A stretch of 64,000 nt of DNA from Pisaster brevispinus. Its lineage: Eukaryota; Echinodermata; Asteroidea; Forcipulatida; Asteriidae. Each line of letters begins with the position of its first letter. Within the stretch, counting starts at the first letter, position 1. The notes beneath the pieces are model-generated. The model made no database searches. It had not been told where the DNA came from and was given only the letters and a program-made list of their open reading frames with translations. The stretch lies in contig JAMKCF010000075.1 in NCBI GenBank assembly GCA_023634235.1, positions 62,001 through 126,000 on the forward strand, written 5' to 3'. This document shows positions 11,224-23,769 of the stretch, piece after piece. The translations under genes were made by a program, and so were the position numbers.

Positions 11224-11358
11224 ACCAGAATAACCAAAACAAGGCAAACAAGACTTTATGAAATCAGCGTTAGAACTGCCATTGTCACTGTGGGCATTGG
11301 GGACCCGACTGTTGCAGCAAAGTCAATTAGGTCAAGATGTCTGTATAAACATTCTCAG
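11224..11358 (+). other. Candidate coding exon, 45 codons
   Basis: Acceptor CTTCACTTCAG ends at 11223 and the weak donor GTTGGT begins at 11359. Exactly 45 codons are open in phase 0 at both ends; the other two frames stop early. The peptide is basic and begins TRITKTRQTRLYE, with a central AIVTVGIGDPTVAAKS. It fits no family I can name. The exit phase matches the short exon candidate at 12487. By chance, a frame this long is expected in perhaps one in four such intervals. Confidence 0.3.
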
Positions 11359-12486
11359 GTTGGTCTTAATTTAAACTAAAAGAGTTCAGTCATTGAACAG
11401 TTTTGTTAAAAGTTCTCGGTTCTGTACCTTTAGACTTTATGGAAGTAGCATAAAAATAATGCATTGCTGTACCAAGATGATCGAAATATCAATAAATAAG
11501 AATTGCACAAAGTTGATTTTTCTTCACGTAGTTTCTCTTGAGCAGATGGCCAAACTTTGCCCGCCACTTGTGTTTCGTTTTTATTCATTGTAGTTCTCGA
11601 TTGTTTATCTTTTCTTTTTATTGTTTTAACAAATATTTGTTTTAATGTAATTGTTCAACTTTTTCGGGCTTAATAGTTTGCGGTTTTTTTTCTTTTCTTT
11701 GTTTCGTTTAGTTTAAGAGATTTGTGGTTTATTCTTTTCTTTTTTTAACCGGTTCTGATTGAGATTTTACGTTTCATTTACGGTTCTGTTGGGTTAATTT
11801 GAGAGGGGAAGTGATGCCGTCTGATTTTAAAACCAAAAATAAAAATGAAATTTTGTTGAGCACAGAGGAAACAAAAAAGTTTTAGTTGAAATTTCAAGAC
11901 AAGATTGATATTGTTGATGCAACTTGGCTACGAGATTTAACTGTAGGCCTTACGTTATCGATGACTTGAATCCACAAATATTTTTCTGTTGTATTAATCA
12001 AACAAAGACCATATTTAGTTTTTTAAAGTCAACATCTGCAACCATCACATACCATTATAATTCAATCTGTCATTGTTACTTTGTTTACTGGGACCAGATA
12101 ACGTCGCCAACAGCCTAGCGGTTGAAAAGTAAACAAAAAAGTGTGTTATATATTTTATGGTTTACCTTGTATATTAATATTCCATTTAATGAAACTCAGA
12201 AAGCATCACTTATGGAAATGGAATTTTATAACAGAAATAAACGTGCTCAAAGTAAACATACGTTAAGGCCCAGGCCCCCCATGTGTGGCATATTTAGAGT
12301 ATTCCCCGTCACACATGCATATGGAACTAAGCTCGGCGTTCCAGTGGCCATTGCAAACACAACATGCCTGCATCCTGTCTGTTAATTTTCGTACAGAATG
12401 CCTGGTTTTCCGAGCTGACGAAGTGTTTAACCGTTAGGAGGACAGTACGAATATAACTTGCTTCAAACCAGATGTTTATATCTCAG
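11359..12486. other. No gene seen; T-rich tract
   Basis: T-rich from 11580 to 11760, then ordinary sequence. If the flanking exon candidates are real this is an intron. Confidence 0.4.
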
Positions 12487-12533
12487 TGTGAGGCAAGGAA
12501 GGTCCATGGAAGAGAGCAATTGGAGTGTATCAG
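12487..12533 (+). other. Very short candidate exon
   Basis: 47 bp between ATATCTCAG and donor GTACGT, open in phase 0 (CEARKVHGREQLECI plus two bases). Another frame is also open, so this is weak evidence. Confidence 0.15.
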
Positions 12534-13309
12534 GTACGTGAATAAAATCAATTTTTAAACATGTGCGCGCGCCCAATTAGTATCAACATTAAATGGCGCC
12601 CTCTGTATTTATTGATTTCATATACATAGGTCCTTTTCGAAATCATGGCTTGGTTCCAACTTGAGCTTCGACCACCTGTTTGAAAACCCGTACCGAATGT
12701 GCGAGTTTGAAAACTTACCGAGGAATGCGAGGTTTTGAAAATGCCCCTAGAGTGTGTAACTCTAAGGTGTAGGTGCAAACATTGGAAGTGCTAAGAAAAA
12801 AACACGTCCGTAACATCATATATGCTGATTTTGCTTGAAGTAAAGACAGTTTTGTCTTTGGGACAGTTTCGTTGCTTAAGAACAGGAGGTAACTTTGGTT
12901 TAGTGGTGGTCAGTGACGTAACTAAACATTTCCTTTTGGGAAGGGGGGGGGGCAAGCATGGGCAAAAGACGTGGTTTACGGGTTGTTGATGTATTGAACC
13001 AATCATTTAGGGCATTTTTTAAAAATCTCATTTGGGGATCAGGTGGGGCAAGGTTTCTGGAACCGCCTTCCCATCACCGGTAGTGGTTAACATTTTTCAC
13101 AAGTTTGAAACTTACCACATAAATCAAGAATTAATTACGAAACCGTGTTTATGTTTGGTTTGAAAATGTCTTCTTCTTTTTAAGAGCTGTCTATTTTTGG
13201 GGAATTTTTTTTCTTCCTTTTTTCCCTCTTTTTTAATTATTAATTTGTTCCTTTAAAAAAAAATCGTAAATAAAATCTGTAATTTAAAACGTAAATAATG
13301 CCTTATTCC
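12534..13309. other. No gene seen
   Basis: Contains GGCGCCCTCTG near 12594 (see the findings on GCGCC cores) and a short G run near 12945. Nothing else recognised. Confidence 0.5.
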
Positions 13310-13314
13310 CCAAT

Positions 13315-13402
13315 GATGTGGCCCGGTCGGCAATTGAACTCAGACCCGGCGTCTGAAGTGTGACACTCCCTGCGCCTTAACTCATTGAGCTAATCCGTTA
13401 GT
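13315..13402 (-). mobile_element. tRNA-like SINE head or tRNA relic
   Basis: On the minus strand GATTAGCTCAATGAGTTAAG resembles a tRNA A box and D arm, and GAGTTCAATTGCC a degenerate B box. The stems do not pair well enough for a functional tRNA. Confidence 0.5.
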
Positions 13403-13695
13403 AAACGTGAACAGTATTGTCAATTAGTTCCAGATGAAGTTGAACTTAGAATCAACATAAGCAAGGGCACATCGGTGTATAGTTCTCGCCGATACTTTCT
13501 TATTGTGCTCAATTTTCTGTTAGTATTAACACCAATAATATAAATCCTCTTTCTAAATAGATCTGTAGCCGCAGAGTTTACTTGCCTATCTCCAACCCAT
13601 GGTCTGTTGTTCACATCCCAGTGATCAAACGACCTTCCCACAATGCACGTGGATCTTCGGCTTATAACAATTTAAATCGGCCTCGATAAGCACCA

Positions 13696-14045
13696 ACGCA
13701 GTAGCTCGGTTCGATAATGCGCTGGTACTATCTCAGAATTCTTAACCGGGTGGCCACCGGTTCTGGGTTCGATCACCGGCTCCCCCCAATAGTACGAAAC
13801 AAGGCAATTTTACTGGGACTGGCACCAGTATGGTTTGGGAGCCGCCTTGTTTACCCTGAGGGGGGAGGGCCCGCGGCGCCAGGGGTCGAGGTAGGGGAGG
13901 ATATGCGGTGAGTCGGTTGTCATACCAGAAGGGTCCTATATGGAAGCCGGTAAGGGGCCTCTATTCGTGGTTTACGCGTTTCGACCGTAAACTCCGGTAG
14001 GGGAATAACCCCAAATCGCGGCTCCTGAATGCCTGACTATCACCG
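13696..14045 (+). mobile_element. GC-rich SINE-like element with tRNA-like head
   Basis: AGTAGCTCGGTTCGATAATG (A-box side) and GGGTTCGATCACC (B box) form a tRNA-like head, followed by about 250 bp that are markedly more GC-rich than the surroundings, ending before a T-rich stretch near 14055. The body matches no other SINE in this window, so the right limit is approximate. Confidence 0.5.
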
Positions 14046-14572
14046 AGTAACTTTTAGTTTGTTATTTATTTATTTTTGTTTTAATTTTTTTTTTACCAAG
14101 TTGTATCTTATAAACAACATTTTACATCGGCGATTAAGAGAGACACACTCGCAAACACTATAATTAAATGTCAGAGAAGTGATAACAATATTAATAATTT
14201 TAACTCTCTCATCGTGGCAAATATTTTGAATAAACTGTTGGCTGTATCCATTGGGAAATACAAACTAAGACGCTCACTACGTCAACCAATATATCCATCA
14301 GATATTTTTGTAACAAACCCAAAGGTATTACATTTGGGAACTTAAAAAAAAAGTTATTTAGTTGTAATCCCGTCACCAACTCAATGCTGAGAGGAAACAG
14401 TCTACTCATGAGAGAGGCTTACAAGTAGTCCGGGCAGAGAAGCCCCCGCCCCCACCCCCCTCCCACCCCACACACATACACACACACACTCTCTCTCTCT
14501 TTCTATATATATGTATATATATACGTCTCTTCAACAATGTGATATAAGGCTCCATCTCACTATTACCTATGC
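14046..14572. other. No gene seen; compound microsatellite
   Basis: C-rich run, then (CA)n, (CT)n and (TA)n at 14441-14514. No element or gene otherwise. Confidence 0.75.
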
Positions 14573-15622
14573 CAATGATCAAGACCTTTACAAGACAACA
14601 GTGAACAAACATAGTTGACGAAGAATCAAACCTACAAATAAAAATAATTACATGGGGAAAATACAAACGCCCATTCGTTTGTGTGCACGCATTTTTTATC
14701 GGGCTGTTCACGCTGCTCCAAACAATACCTTTTAAACTTAATCTACTCATCTTCTTATGATTATTTTTAGCATTTGCATTAGAGCATGGAGAAACTAGCA
14801 TCCTAGACTGAAGCCGGCAAAATCCTAAACATGGCCTTGACAACAATACACCATTTTAGACCTGAATCTTTCGACGTCCGTACTAGATACCGTATTAAAA
14901 TTGTGACCGTTAACATGACATAGCGCCCTCCTTCTGCTCTGTCTCTTTCACTTTTTCCAATGTAATTTTCAGTTGTAGCGCATACATGGAGTTGATGGGG
15001 GTCCAGCTACGACCAATATGATGTTTTATTGAAATCATACATTTTTTAATGATTTACAGATTCTCCCTTGTATAAATGCCAGCCAAAAACAAGCTTCAAG
15101 CTCATTATTTTCAGTAAGTTTACCTTTGGACAAATGAAATGGACGCTGAAAGATAAACTCTTGAGCTGTGCACACGGTACATTTAGTTGCAGCGACGGGC
15201 CTAGCACAAACAAACCATCGACTTAATACGCCTTTAATAAATACAAAATTGTTCACGGACACTAATGTGTGTGTACATTGTTGAGAACTATAATTTGTTA
15301 AGGTCGTCATACACGCTGCCTTAACCCCATTTTTAACTAAAATTATTATATTTATTTATTTTTTTTTCTTCAACAAACCTTTACTCGTCCAGGAACGGTT
15401 ATTTAATGAAACCCGTTCGAGGAATCCGTATTGAAAGCCTACCGTTAACTTGGCATAGCGCCCTCGTTCTGCTCTTTTTCCATCACGTTTGCCATTGTTC
15501 CAGTTGATGGAGTCCCTTGAGGTCCAATGTGATTTGGACTTTTTGAACGTTTTCCCAATTGATGCATGATGCATGTAGTTGCAGTGTTAAAGTTGAATAG
15601 TCATCTGTTAATCTCATTCCAG

Positions 15623-15681
15623 GGGAGATCCCTAGCTTGGTCTTGTTTCCCCTCTCAGCCTCGCTTTGGAGGTTTGCACTT
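15623..15681 (+). other. Candidate coding exon 1 of duplicated pair, copy 1
   Basis: Acceptor CTCATTCCAG ends at 15622 and donor GTGAGTGTG begins at 15682. The 59 bp are open in phase 0 for 19 codons (GRSLAWSCFPSQPRFGGLH), leaving two bases. Those two bases plus the first base of the exon at 16256 complete a Leu codon, so splicing keeps the frame. The duplicate at 18435-18493 is identical. A second frame is also open here. Protein family not recognised. Confidence 0.4.
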
Positions 15682-16255
15682 GTGAGTGTGAAAGATTTGT
15701 GTTTTTCAGTAATGGCAGTAAATGAAGAAGTGTGTCATTTTGTATACAATGTGAAATGGAATAATGTGCACCTACTGTATGCGTTTATGTTTTGCCTTAT
15801 GCCTCTGAAACACCTCCAAATAAATCATAGTAAACCCTTTTACTCATTTAATATCAAACCAATACTGGACAACCCCCTTAAATTTGTATTTGTGTTACCA
15901 AGAAGAAAATTCATGTGTTACCATTGCAATGTGTTTTGTAGTGTTATGTTCCTCGAAACACTTTTAGTGATTTAGTCATACATACCTGTTGCTGTTCACA
16001 ATAAAACATAATCGTAAAACGAAATCAGTTTTTACAGAAAATACAAATCAAGTCAAATTCCGAGTTATTTTTTGCAAGTTTACCATTAGTACTAGTGCAA
16101 AAAACAATCCAATTGGATAGTTCAAAACTCGAACCACCAATGGTTTTTTTTCACTACCCTAAAACCCAATGTTGCCAAACCGAGGCTTTACGGGAATTTA
16201 GTCTGGCCCTAGAATTCCATCTGAAAAAATGTATGTCACCCTATTGTTATTGCAG

Positions 16256-16320
16256 ATTAAAACTAAGGCTCATTGAAAGAATGACGTGTTGGCTGATGTT
16301 TGTACTCAAGGAATGTAATG
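16256..16320 (+). other. Candidate coding exon 2 of duplicated pair, copy 1
   Basis: Acceptor TTGTTATTGCAG ends at 16255 and donor GTAAGTTAA begins at 16321. Only one frame is open across the 65 bp, one base in from the start: LKLRLIERMTCWLMFVLKEC and one more codon. It accepts the two-base remainder of the exon at 15623-15681. The duplicate at 19066-19130 differs by a single C/T that is synonymous in this frame (CTC/CTT, Leu). The flanking intron sequence is more diverged. Family not recognised; an untranslated RNA is an alternative. Confidence 0.4.
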
Positions 16321-18434
16321 GTAAGTTAATCAAGACTTATGTTTTCTTGTACGATCCCTAAAAGCTCGAAACAAATAAATATTTTGTCAATTGAAGGTTT
16401 CGAAAAAAACTGTTTGACCCACCTATTTTTCAATGATCAAGACCTTTACAAGACGACAGTGAACAAACTAGTAAACGAAGAATCATACCTAGAAATAAAA
16501 ACAATTACATGGGGAAAATACAAACACGCAATCGTTTGCGGGCACGCATTTTTTATCGGGCTGTTCACGCTGCTCCAAACAATATTATTTCAACTTAACC
16601 TACTCATCTTCTTATGATAATTTTAGCCATTGCATTAGAGCATGGAGAAACTAGCATCCTAGACTGAAGCCGGCAAAATCCTAAACGTGGCCTTGACAAC
16701 AATACACCATTTTAGACCTGAATCTTTCGACGTCCTTACTCGATACCGTATTAAAATTCATGACATAGCGCCCTCCTTCTGCTCTGGCTCTTTCACTTTT
16801 TTCCAATGTAATTTTCAGTTGTAGCACGTACATGGATTTGATGGGGTTCAGCAAGGACCAATGTGATGTTGTATTGAAATCATACATTTTTGAATGATTT
16901 ACGGATTCAACCGTGTATTAATGACAGCCGAAACAATCTTTAAGCTCATTATTTTCAGTATGTTTACAAATTACATATATGATATAAGGTAAACTCCTGA
17001 GCTGTGCACACGGTAGGCCTACATAAAGCTGCAGCGACAGGCCGAGCACAAAACAAACCATTGACTTGGCACGCAATACACACATTAATAAAGATAAAAT
17101 TGTACACGGACACGAATGTGTGTGTACAATGTTAGAGAACTATTGTTAAGGTCATCGTACACGCTGCCCCACCCCATTTTAAGGTAAAGTTCATGAATTT
17201 ATTTTAATCATTTTTTCAACAAACCTTTACTCATCCAGGAACGGTTATTTTATGAAGCCCGTTGGAGGAATCCGTATTGAAAGCATGACCGTTAAATTGG
17301 CATAGCGCCCTCGTTCTGCTCTATTTTTCTCACGTTTGCTATTGTTCTTTCCATTGTGCTGCGTACATGAAAATGACGGTATTTCGCAAGGACCAATGTC
17401 ATTTTAATTGTAAAGTCTTTCAGAACTTGTGATGCATTGTCCGTACCGTTTAACAATTACCGGTTTGAAGTTCACAATACTAACATTAATTGTGCTTACC
17501 TCGGAAGTCCGCGCTCATGATCCATGAATGAAGTATTTTACGGGGGATACAGGCTCAAAACTTTGCGGTAAGCGGAACCATGAAATTGAATCCTGCATTT
17601 TTTGACACCGCGATACTTGCTCATGATTGAATTCAAACTCTGGCTTAAAAATAAAACACATTTTGGTTTGTTTTTATGTCAAAAGTCCGGATTTCTAGTG
17701 GGAGACCAGAGCAACCTTTGAAAGTCCTGAAGTTCCCTCCAGACTTACCGACATTCCAGGCCTTACTCATTCTAGTCAGGAAAGTCATAGCTGAACGAAA
17801 AATATATATAGTAGAATAATAATAGCAATAAACATCAACACCCGTCGTTAGGATAACCGTATGGCAATGTTAGATCTTGGGGGTCGGAACCAATATCAAA
17901 TGTGAAGCTAAGTCCAGCCGAAGAACTAACGTAAACAAGCAACTGAAACTGATTCTGACTTTGACCAATATTTAAAATAACAATTAACGAATGATGTTAC
18001 TTTATATTAAACATGTCAAGTCTTTCAGGCAGAGAATTGCCAACATACAATTTACCCGTTTTCATTTTTTCTGTACTCAGTGCATTCAATGATAATGAAG
18101 GGTCGAGTCGGTTGGGTGAACTCGACCCGTTCCGTGACTTTCTTCCAGTGTCCGAAATTCTGATTCACTCGCAGAAAATCAAATAAATATTTGGATATCT
18201 CTTCTAAATATTCGTACTTTTTTGCCACCGTTAAACTAGCATAGCGCCCTCTACGTAGGCTTAGTTTTCCCCGACATTTGCTATTGTTCTTTTCAGTGCG
18301 TTACGTCACTAACAGTTGATGGAGTCCCTTGAGGTCCAATGTGATTTGGACTTTTTGAACGTGTTCCCAATTGATGCATGATGCATGTAGTTACAGTGTT
18401 AACATTGAATAGTCATTTGTTAATCTAATTCCAG

Positions 18435-18493
18435 GGGAGATCCCTAGCTTGGTCTTGTTTCCCCTCTCAGCCTCGCTTTGGAGGTTTGCACTT
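18435..18493 (+). other. Candidate coding exon 1 of duplicated pair, copy 2
   Basis: Identical to 15623-15681, with equivalent acceptor (TAATTCCAG) and donor (GTGAGTGCG). Same phase logic as copy 1. Confidence 0.4.
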
Positions 18494-19065
18494 GTGAGTG
18501 CGAAAGATTTATGTTTTTCAGTAATGGCAGTAAATGAAGAAGTGTGTCATTTTGTAAACAATGTGAAATGGAATAATGTGCACCTACTGTATGCATCTGT
18601 GTTACAAAGTTAATGTTTATGTCTTTAAAACACCTCCAAATAAATCATAAACCCTTGTACTCATTCAATAGCAAACCAATACTGGGCAACCCCTAAAATT
18701 TGTGTTACCAAGAAGTAAAATCGTGTGTGACCATTGTAATGTGTTTTGTATAGTGTTATGTTCCTCGGGAAAACTTTTATTGATTTAGTCATACATACCT
18801 CTTTCTATTTACACAAACAAATCGTAAAATTAAATCAGTTATTACAGAAAATACAAAAACAAAGTCAAATTTCAAGTTAATTTTGGCAAGTTAGGTAGGC
18901 CTTTTAGTGCAAAAACATTCAAATTGGACAGTTCAAAACTCGAACCATCAATGGTTTTTTTTCACTACCTTAAAACCCAATGTTACCAAACCGAGGCTGT
19001 ACGGGAATTTAGTCTGGCCTCTGAAATTATACCTGAACAAAATGTTTGTACTGTTGTTATTGCAG

Positions 19066-19130
19066 ATTAAAACTAAGGCTCATTGAAAGAATGACGTGTT
19101 GGCTGATGTTTGTACTTAAGGAATGTAATG
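19066..19130 (+). other. Candidate coding exon 2 of duplicated pair, copy 2
   Basis: One synonymous difference from 16256-16320. Acceptor TTGTTATTGCAG and donor GTAAGTTAA are both conserved, while the upstream intron shows many substitutions and indels. Confidence 0.4.
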
Positions 19131-19249
19131 GTAAGTTAAACAAGATTAATGTTTTATTGTACGATTCCTCAAAGCTCGAAATAGATAAATATTTTGTCAA
19201 TTGAAGGGTTTCTGGAAAAAAACCTGCCTGACCCGCTTTTTTTTCTCTG

Positions 19250-22200
19250 TGATAATCACCTTTTTGTTAGCGCTTAAGTCTGTGACTTCGGGACCATAAC
19301 GTTAATGTATAGGCTCATATCAAAGACTGCTGAAACTTAGCATTTCACCGGTCCTCTCCTAGGCATCGGACCCACAATGAATGGTTACCTTACATTTACA
19401 AGTCTATGCAGGAGAATTATATAATACTACAATGGGTGGTTTCAGTTGTCTTGGTTATGTTGTACTCAATCTTTAGAATTCCGAAATCGTACAACAATAA
19501 GTAAACCTTTAGGGTAGCCCATGATCTGGACTGCCTCGGAAAGGCGCTTTTGCAGGCTTGGGTAGAACAGCAGAAAACAAGGAAGAAAATAATGTTCCTT
19601 GATACAATCTTTTAAAATTACTTGTATTGAATTGTACACGCAAGCGTGCCCTCTTATTAAAATTTCCTTTAAAAAAGGAAATATTTCCAACCAATTCTTG
19701 CCAGCATATGTTGATTATTTTCTCATGTTTTTTTTCCAAAAAATAATTGCATCCAAACCTGCTACTTTGTTTTTTTGTTTTTTGTTCAGTCACTAAAACT
19801 TTCGTTTGATGTGGGAATGTTACAAACATTGTGCACGCATTGGTTTAAAGGTTGCTAAAACTTAGCAATCTTTGTTATAAATCAATGTATCTAAACCGAG
19901 GTTGGAAGGAAAAGTGCCTCGGACACTTTGATTGCGCTGTAAGGGACGGTGTTTCAAACATTTGTGCACGCGTTGGATTAAAGGTTGCTAAAACTTGTCA
20001 ATTCACTGGTCCTTCCCAAGCCATCGGAATCTCACATTGAATGTTTACCTTACGTTCCTCCTACGTTCCTACGTCGGAAAATGTATTTCTTTTCTATATT
20101 TACCTTACACTAATTAAATAACACAGGCAAACAATATTAATCGCAACATAGATGTACATGATTATTTGATTTACAAGTTGGTTTCGCTTGGGCAAAACAC
20201 CTGCATAATGAGAAGAAGTGTTACATCTATACAGTTGTATGCACTGAGAGTTATATAATACTAGAATGGGTGGTTTCAGTTGTCATGGTTATGTTGTGCT
20301 TAATCTATTGGGTGGTATACTTTTATTCATTGTGAACAAACTCCAGCGATAAAGTATTGTATAATGGTCTTCTGGCCAGTGGAACAAATTTCTCTTCGAG
20401 CTTAACATTGCTTCCAATAGCTACCGAATGTACCGACAGTACCAACAAGGCACTTTGGCAGGCTTGGGAAAACGAACGAAACGAAAAATTAAAATAAATT
20501 TCCGTAACATTTTTAAAAACGAATTGCATAGATAAACATTCTTTTGTATAGGTAAGGGTGCCCTATTATAAAATTTTCACTAAAAATAATATTCTAAAAT
20601 ATTTAAACAATTATTGAAAGCTTGAAATTCAATTTTATATATTTGTGGCTTATTTTTTTTCTTCGGTGAAAAAAGTACATTCAAACCTATATGGAAGAAA
20701 TAATTATTGTCTGGCCGTTTTTGTTCAGTGACTGACACCTTTTTTTACTGGTAGGGATGGTGTCCACATAGGGACCGTAACCAACATCCGTGAACGCATA
20801 AGATTGAACATTTCTCTTCCAGCTAGTCATTGCTTCCAATAGCTACCTAAAGTACTGCCAGTGGTTATAATAAACGAAAAGATGGATGAAAAATCAATGT
20901 TCGTAAAATCTCTAAAATTGAAATGCATAAAAAATTGCTTTGAACACGTGTGAGCGTGCCCTCTAATTAAATTTCACTAAAAATAATATTATCAAATATT
21001 AAAGCATTTATAGAAGCATTTAGTTCTTTTTGGGGGGTGCTCTTTTTTTTTCCTTCCATGAATTGTACATGCAAAAACCTATATGGAAGGAATATTGCGT
21101 GGCTTTTTTGTTATAACTGACACTTTCGTTTATTGGAAGGGATGGTGTTCACTTAGGGACCGTAACCAACATTCGTGGACGCATAAGGTTGAAACTTAGA
21201 ATTTCACTGGTCCTTCCCAAGCCATCGGAATGCCACAATGAATGGTAACCCTTCATCTACAGTTATATACAATGAAAATTATGTAACACTACAATGGATG
21301 GTTTAAGTTTTCATGGTTATACAGTACACAGTGTATAGAGTTCAGAATCGTAGCATTCTTCGACAGTGGTCTGCTTGCCAATTGTAGTGTTAAATACATC
21401 AGAGCTGGAGAGAAAAAAAATCTCTCTACCCGTTGCTTCTAGCTTTAGTTTCCCATGAAATGCTGTTCAGAAAATGTCCCCTGGCAAGCTAGGGTGTTTT
21501 CCAGAGTTCAAATGACCCCCCCCCCCCCTCCGCCCCATTAAAAGAACACAATCCATTTATACGTCACTCAAACTAAAACAAAGGGGAAGAAAGTGAATAC
21601 GGTTTGAAAAACTTTGTCATAAAATATAAGTTTCGAAACCGAGTTTGGAAGGAAAAGTGTCTGGGACACTTTCAATCCTAAACCATCGGAATGGCACAAT
21701 AAATGTATACCTTACATATACAGTTCTATGCACTGTTAATTATATAATACTAGAATGGGTGGTTTCAGTTGTCATGGTTATACACTGCTCATTCTATAGA
21801 ATTCCAAACTCGTACAGCAACAGTAAACATTTGGGTTACGTTGTTGTGTAGTATGCTCTGATTCATTGTGAACAAAGTCCAGTGACAAAGTATTGTATTT
21901 TAACAATGGTCTGATTGCCAGTTGCAAAAATCTCTCTTCCAGCTAGTCAATGCTTGCAATAGCTACCTAAAGTACTGCCAGTACCAAAAAAGGCCCTTTG
22001 GCAGGCCAAGGTATAACAAACGAGTAGAAGAATGAAAAATCAATGTACGTAAAATCTTAAAAATTGAATTGCATTAAAAAAAAAACTTGCTTTGTATACG
22101 TGAGCGTACCCTCGATTTAAAATTTTATTAAACATAATATTTTACAATTTTAAGCATTTATAGAAAGCTCGTAATTTATTTTGTTTTGGTGCTCTTATTT

Positions 22201-22770
22201 TTTTCCTTCTTGAAAAAAGTACATCCAAACCTATATGGAAGGAAAACTGTCTGGCCTTTTTTGTTATGTGACTGACACGTTCGTTTACTGTAAGGGATTG
22301 TGTTCACTTAGGGACCGTAACCAACATTCGTGGACGCATAAGATAGAAACGTAGCTTTTCACTTGTCCTTCCCAAGCCATCGGAATCCCACAGTGAATAA
22401 TTACCTAACATCTACAGTTCTAAGCAATGATGGTTTCATTCGTCTTGGCTATGCAGTGCTCAGTGTATATAGTTCCGAATTGTAACATTCTTCGTTAACA
22501 ATGGTGTGCTTGCCAATTGTAATGTTAAATACATCAAAACTGGAGAAAGAGAAAAATTCTCATCGTGCTTCTATTACCAAGGATTTCCCGTAAAAAAGCC
22601 TGCACAGAAAAAGCCCCTTTGCGATCAAGGGTGTTTTCCAAGGGTCGAATGACCCCCCCCCCCCGACCCACTGAAAGAACAAAATCCATACATACGACGA
22701 TTAAAGTAAACAAAAGGGGGAGAAAGTAAATAAAGTTTGAAAATCATTGTTACAAATCAATGTATCGAAA
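19250..22770. repeat. Irregular tandem array, 0.7-1.1-kb units
   Basis: Recurring landmarks: CCTTCCCAAGCCATCGGAAT (20008, 21205, 22364, diverged at 19342 and 21675), GGTGGTTTCAGTTGTCATGG (19436, 20269, 21760), GGCAGGCTTGGG-like strings (19550, 20456, 21995) and GGGACCGTAACCAACAT (20779, 21155, 22311). A C-rich block with its right flank is duplicated at 21360-21640 and 22490-22770. Reverse-strand and forward ORFs here are not conserved between units, so no gene is called. Confidence 0.85.
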
Positions 22771-23029
22771 AAAATGGCGCGGCGAAATCGATCACTCCAG
22801 GGAACGAAAATGCATAAGTGGCATTTCGTTAGTGAGCGTTCCAGCTACCTGAAATAGACCCTTGCATATGATCATTTGATGATAGTTGTTCTTTGTCCGT
22901 AAAAACGTCCACGTGACCTCAGCATACATGCAGCGTGTCGCGTTATGCATGGGGTCTATTAAAAAACTTCTGCGAGTACACCTACACGTGGTATGTGCGT
23001 GCACACGGTTACTCCGTCCTTGGCAAAAA

Positions 23030-23069
23030 CCATAGAGTTATATATAGGAACTTATATATAACTCTATGG
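23030..23069. repeat. Perfect 17-bp hairpin, 6-base loop
   Basis: Arms 23030-23046 (CCATAGAGTTATATATA) and 23053-23069 are exact reverse complements around GGAACT. No target duplication is evident. Confidence 0.9.
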
Positions 23070-23519
23070 CAAAAAAAACCACAAAACCAAACCGTATAAC
23101 AAAATAATTGCTTAAGGGGCCATTTTCCGCTAGAGCCGGTCTTTAAACCACCTGTTAATTCACTTCCACGTGACCGGTCTTCGACCAATCAGAGTGCGTA
23201 AACCCTCCAAGGTATTAATATTAGGTTATCTTTAGAAATAGGGCCTATTTTAATTAATTAAATGTCCTTTTCGAATTTAAATCACACAGTTCAACCGATT
23301 GTAAGGTTAGGCCTATCGTGAAATGTTTATTTAAAAAAGTTAGTGATTTTATGCTGTTGTTGGATTTTGTGTCATCGTATGGTGAGGTATCAATGATCAT
23401 TCAGTTTGCGGCAACAAAAATTGTTGTTGCAGTGGCATCACCATTGCCCATTGAAAATAATCGAGTTGTACACAGCGCCCTCTGTTGTTGATAAGAAATG
23501 AAAACAAATAACAACACAC

Positions 23520-23573
23520 ATGTTGGAAATATCAAAAAGACGTGTTATGAACGGTTCGAGAGTAAGTTGTCAG
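23520..23573 (+). other. Weak candidate first coding exon
   Basis: ATG at 23520 opens 18 codons (MLEISKRRVMNGSRVSCQ) that run directly into donor GTAAGC at 23574. No downstream partner exon identified. Confidence 0.12.
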
Positions 23574-23769
23574 GTAAGCGAAAATTATCCCGTTAAAAGC
23601 AAAGTTAATACGATTTAAATATGCAGCTGCAAGGTAGTATTGTTGCTAATGTACCGTTATAGGTTTATTTTTGTGTTGTACTATGAATATGAATTGTTTA
23701 TTTCCGTAAAAACTATCACTCGCATATGTAGTTAGAACATTCATGCACAATCACGTCACTGAACTTATG

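Larger units (their letters stand above)
14573..16430. repeat. Segmental duplication, copy 1
   Basis: Starts CAATGATCAAGACCTTTACA, a string found again at 16431. The first half (to about 15500) matches 16431-17340 and the second half (15500-16430) matches 18310-19240. Contains ATAGCGCCCTC at 14922 and 15456. Carries the exon pair 15623-15681 and 16256-16320. Confidence 0.85.
16431..19240. repeat. Segmental duplication, copy 2, with internal insertion
   Basis: Repeats copy 1 but is interrupted between about 17340 and 18310 by roughly 970 bp not present in copy 1. The insert ends in a further partial copy of the ATAGCGCCCTC segment (near 18240). Within the insert is a small hairpin GGGTCGAGT...ACTCGACCC (18100-18128). 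Confidence 0.8.
22771..23769. other. No clear gene; hairpin and possible first exon
   Basis: Contains the perfect hairpin at 23030-23069, CAGCGCCCTCTGTTG at 23472 and a weak first-exon candidate (23520-23573). Confidence 0.5.

Noticed and set aside
14406..14846. 146-codon reverse frame
   Set aside because: It reads through a compound microsatellite (CA, CT, TA runs), which produces the long frame.
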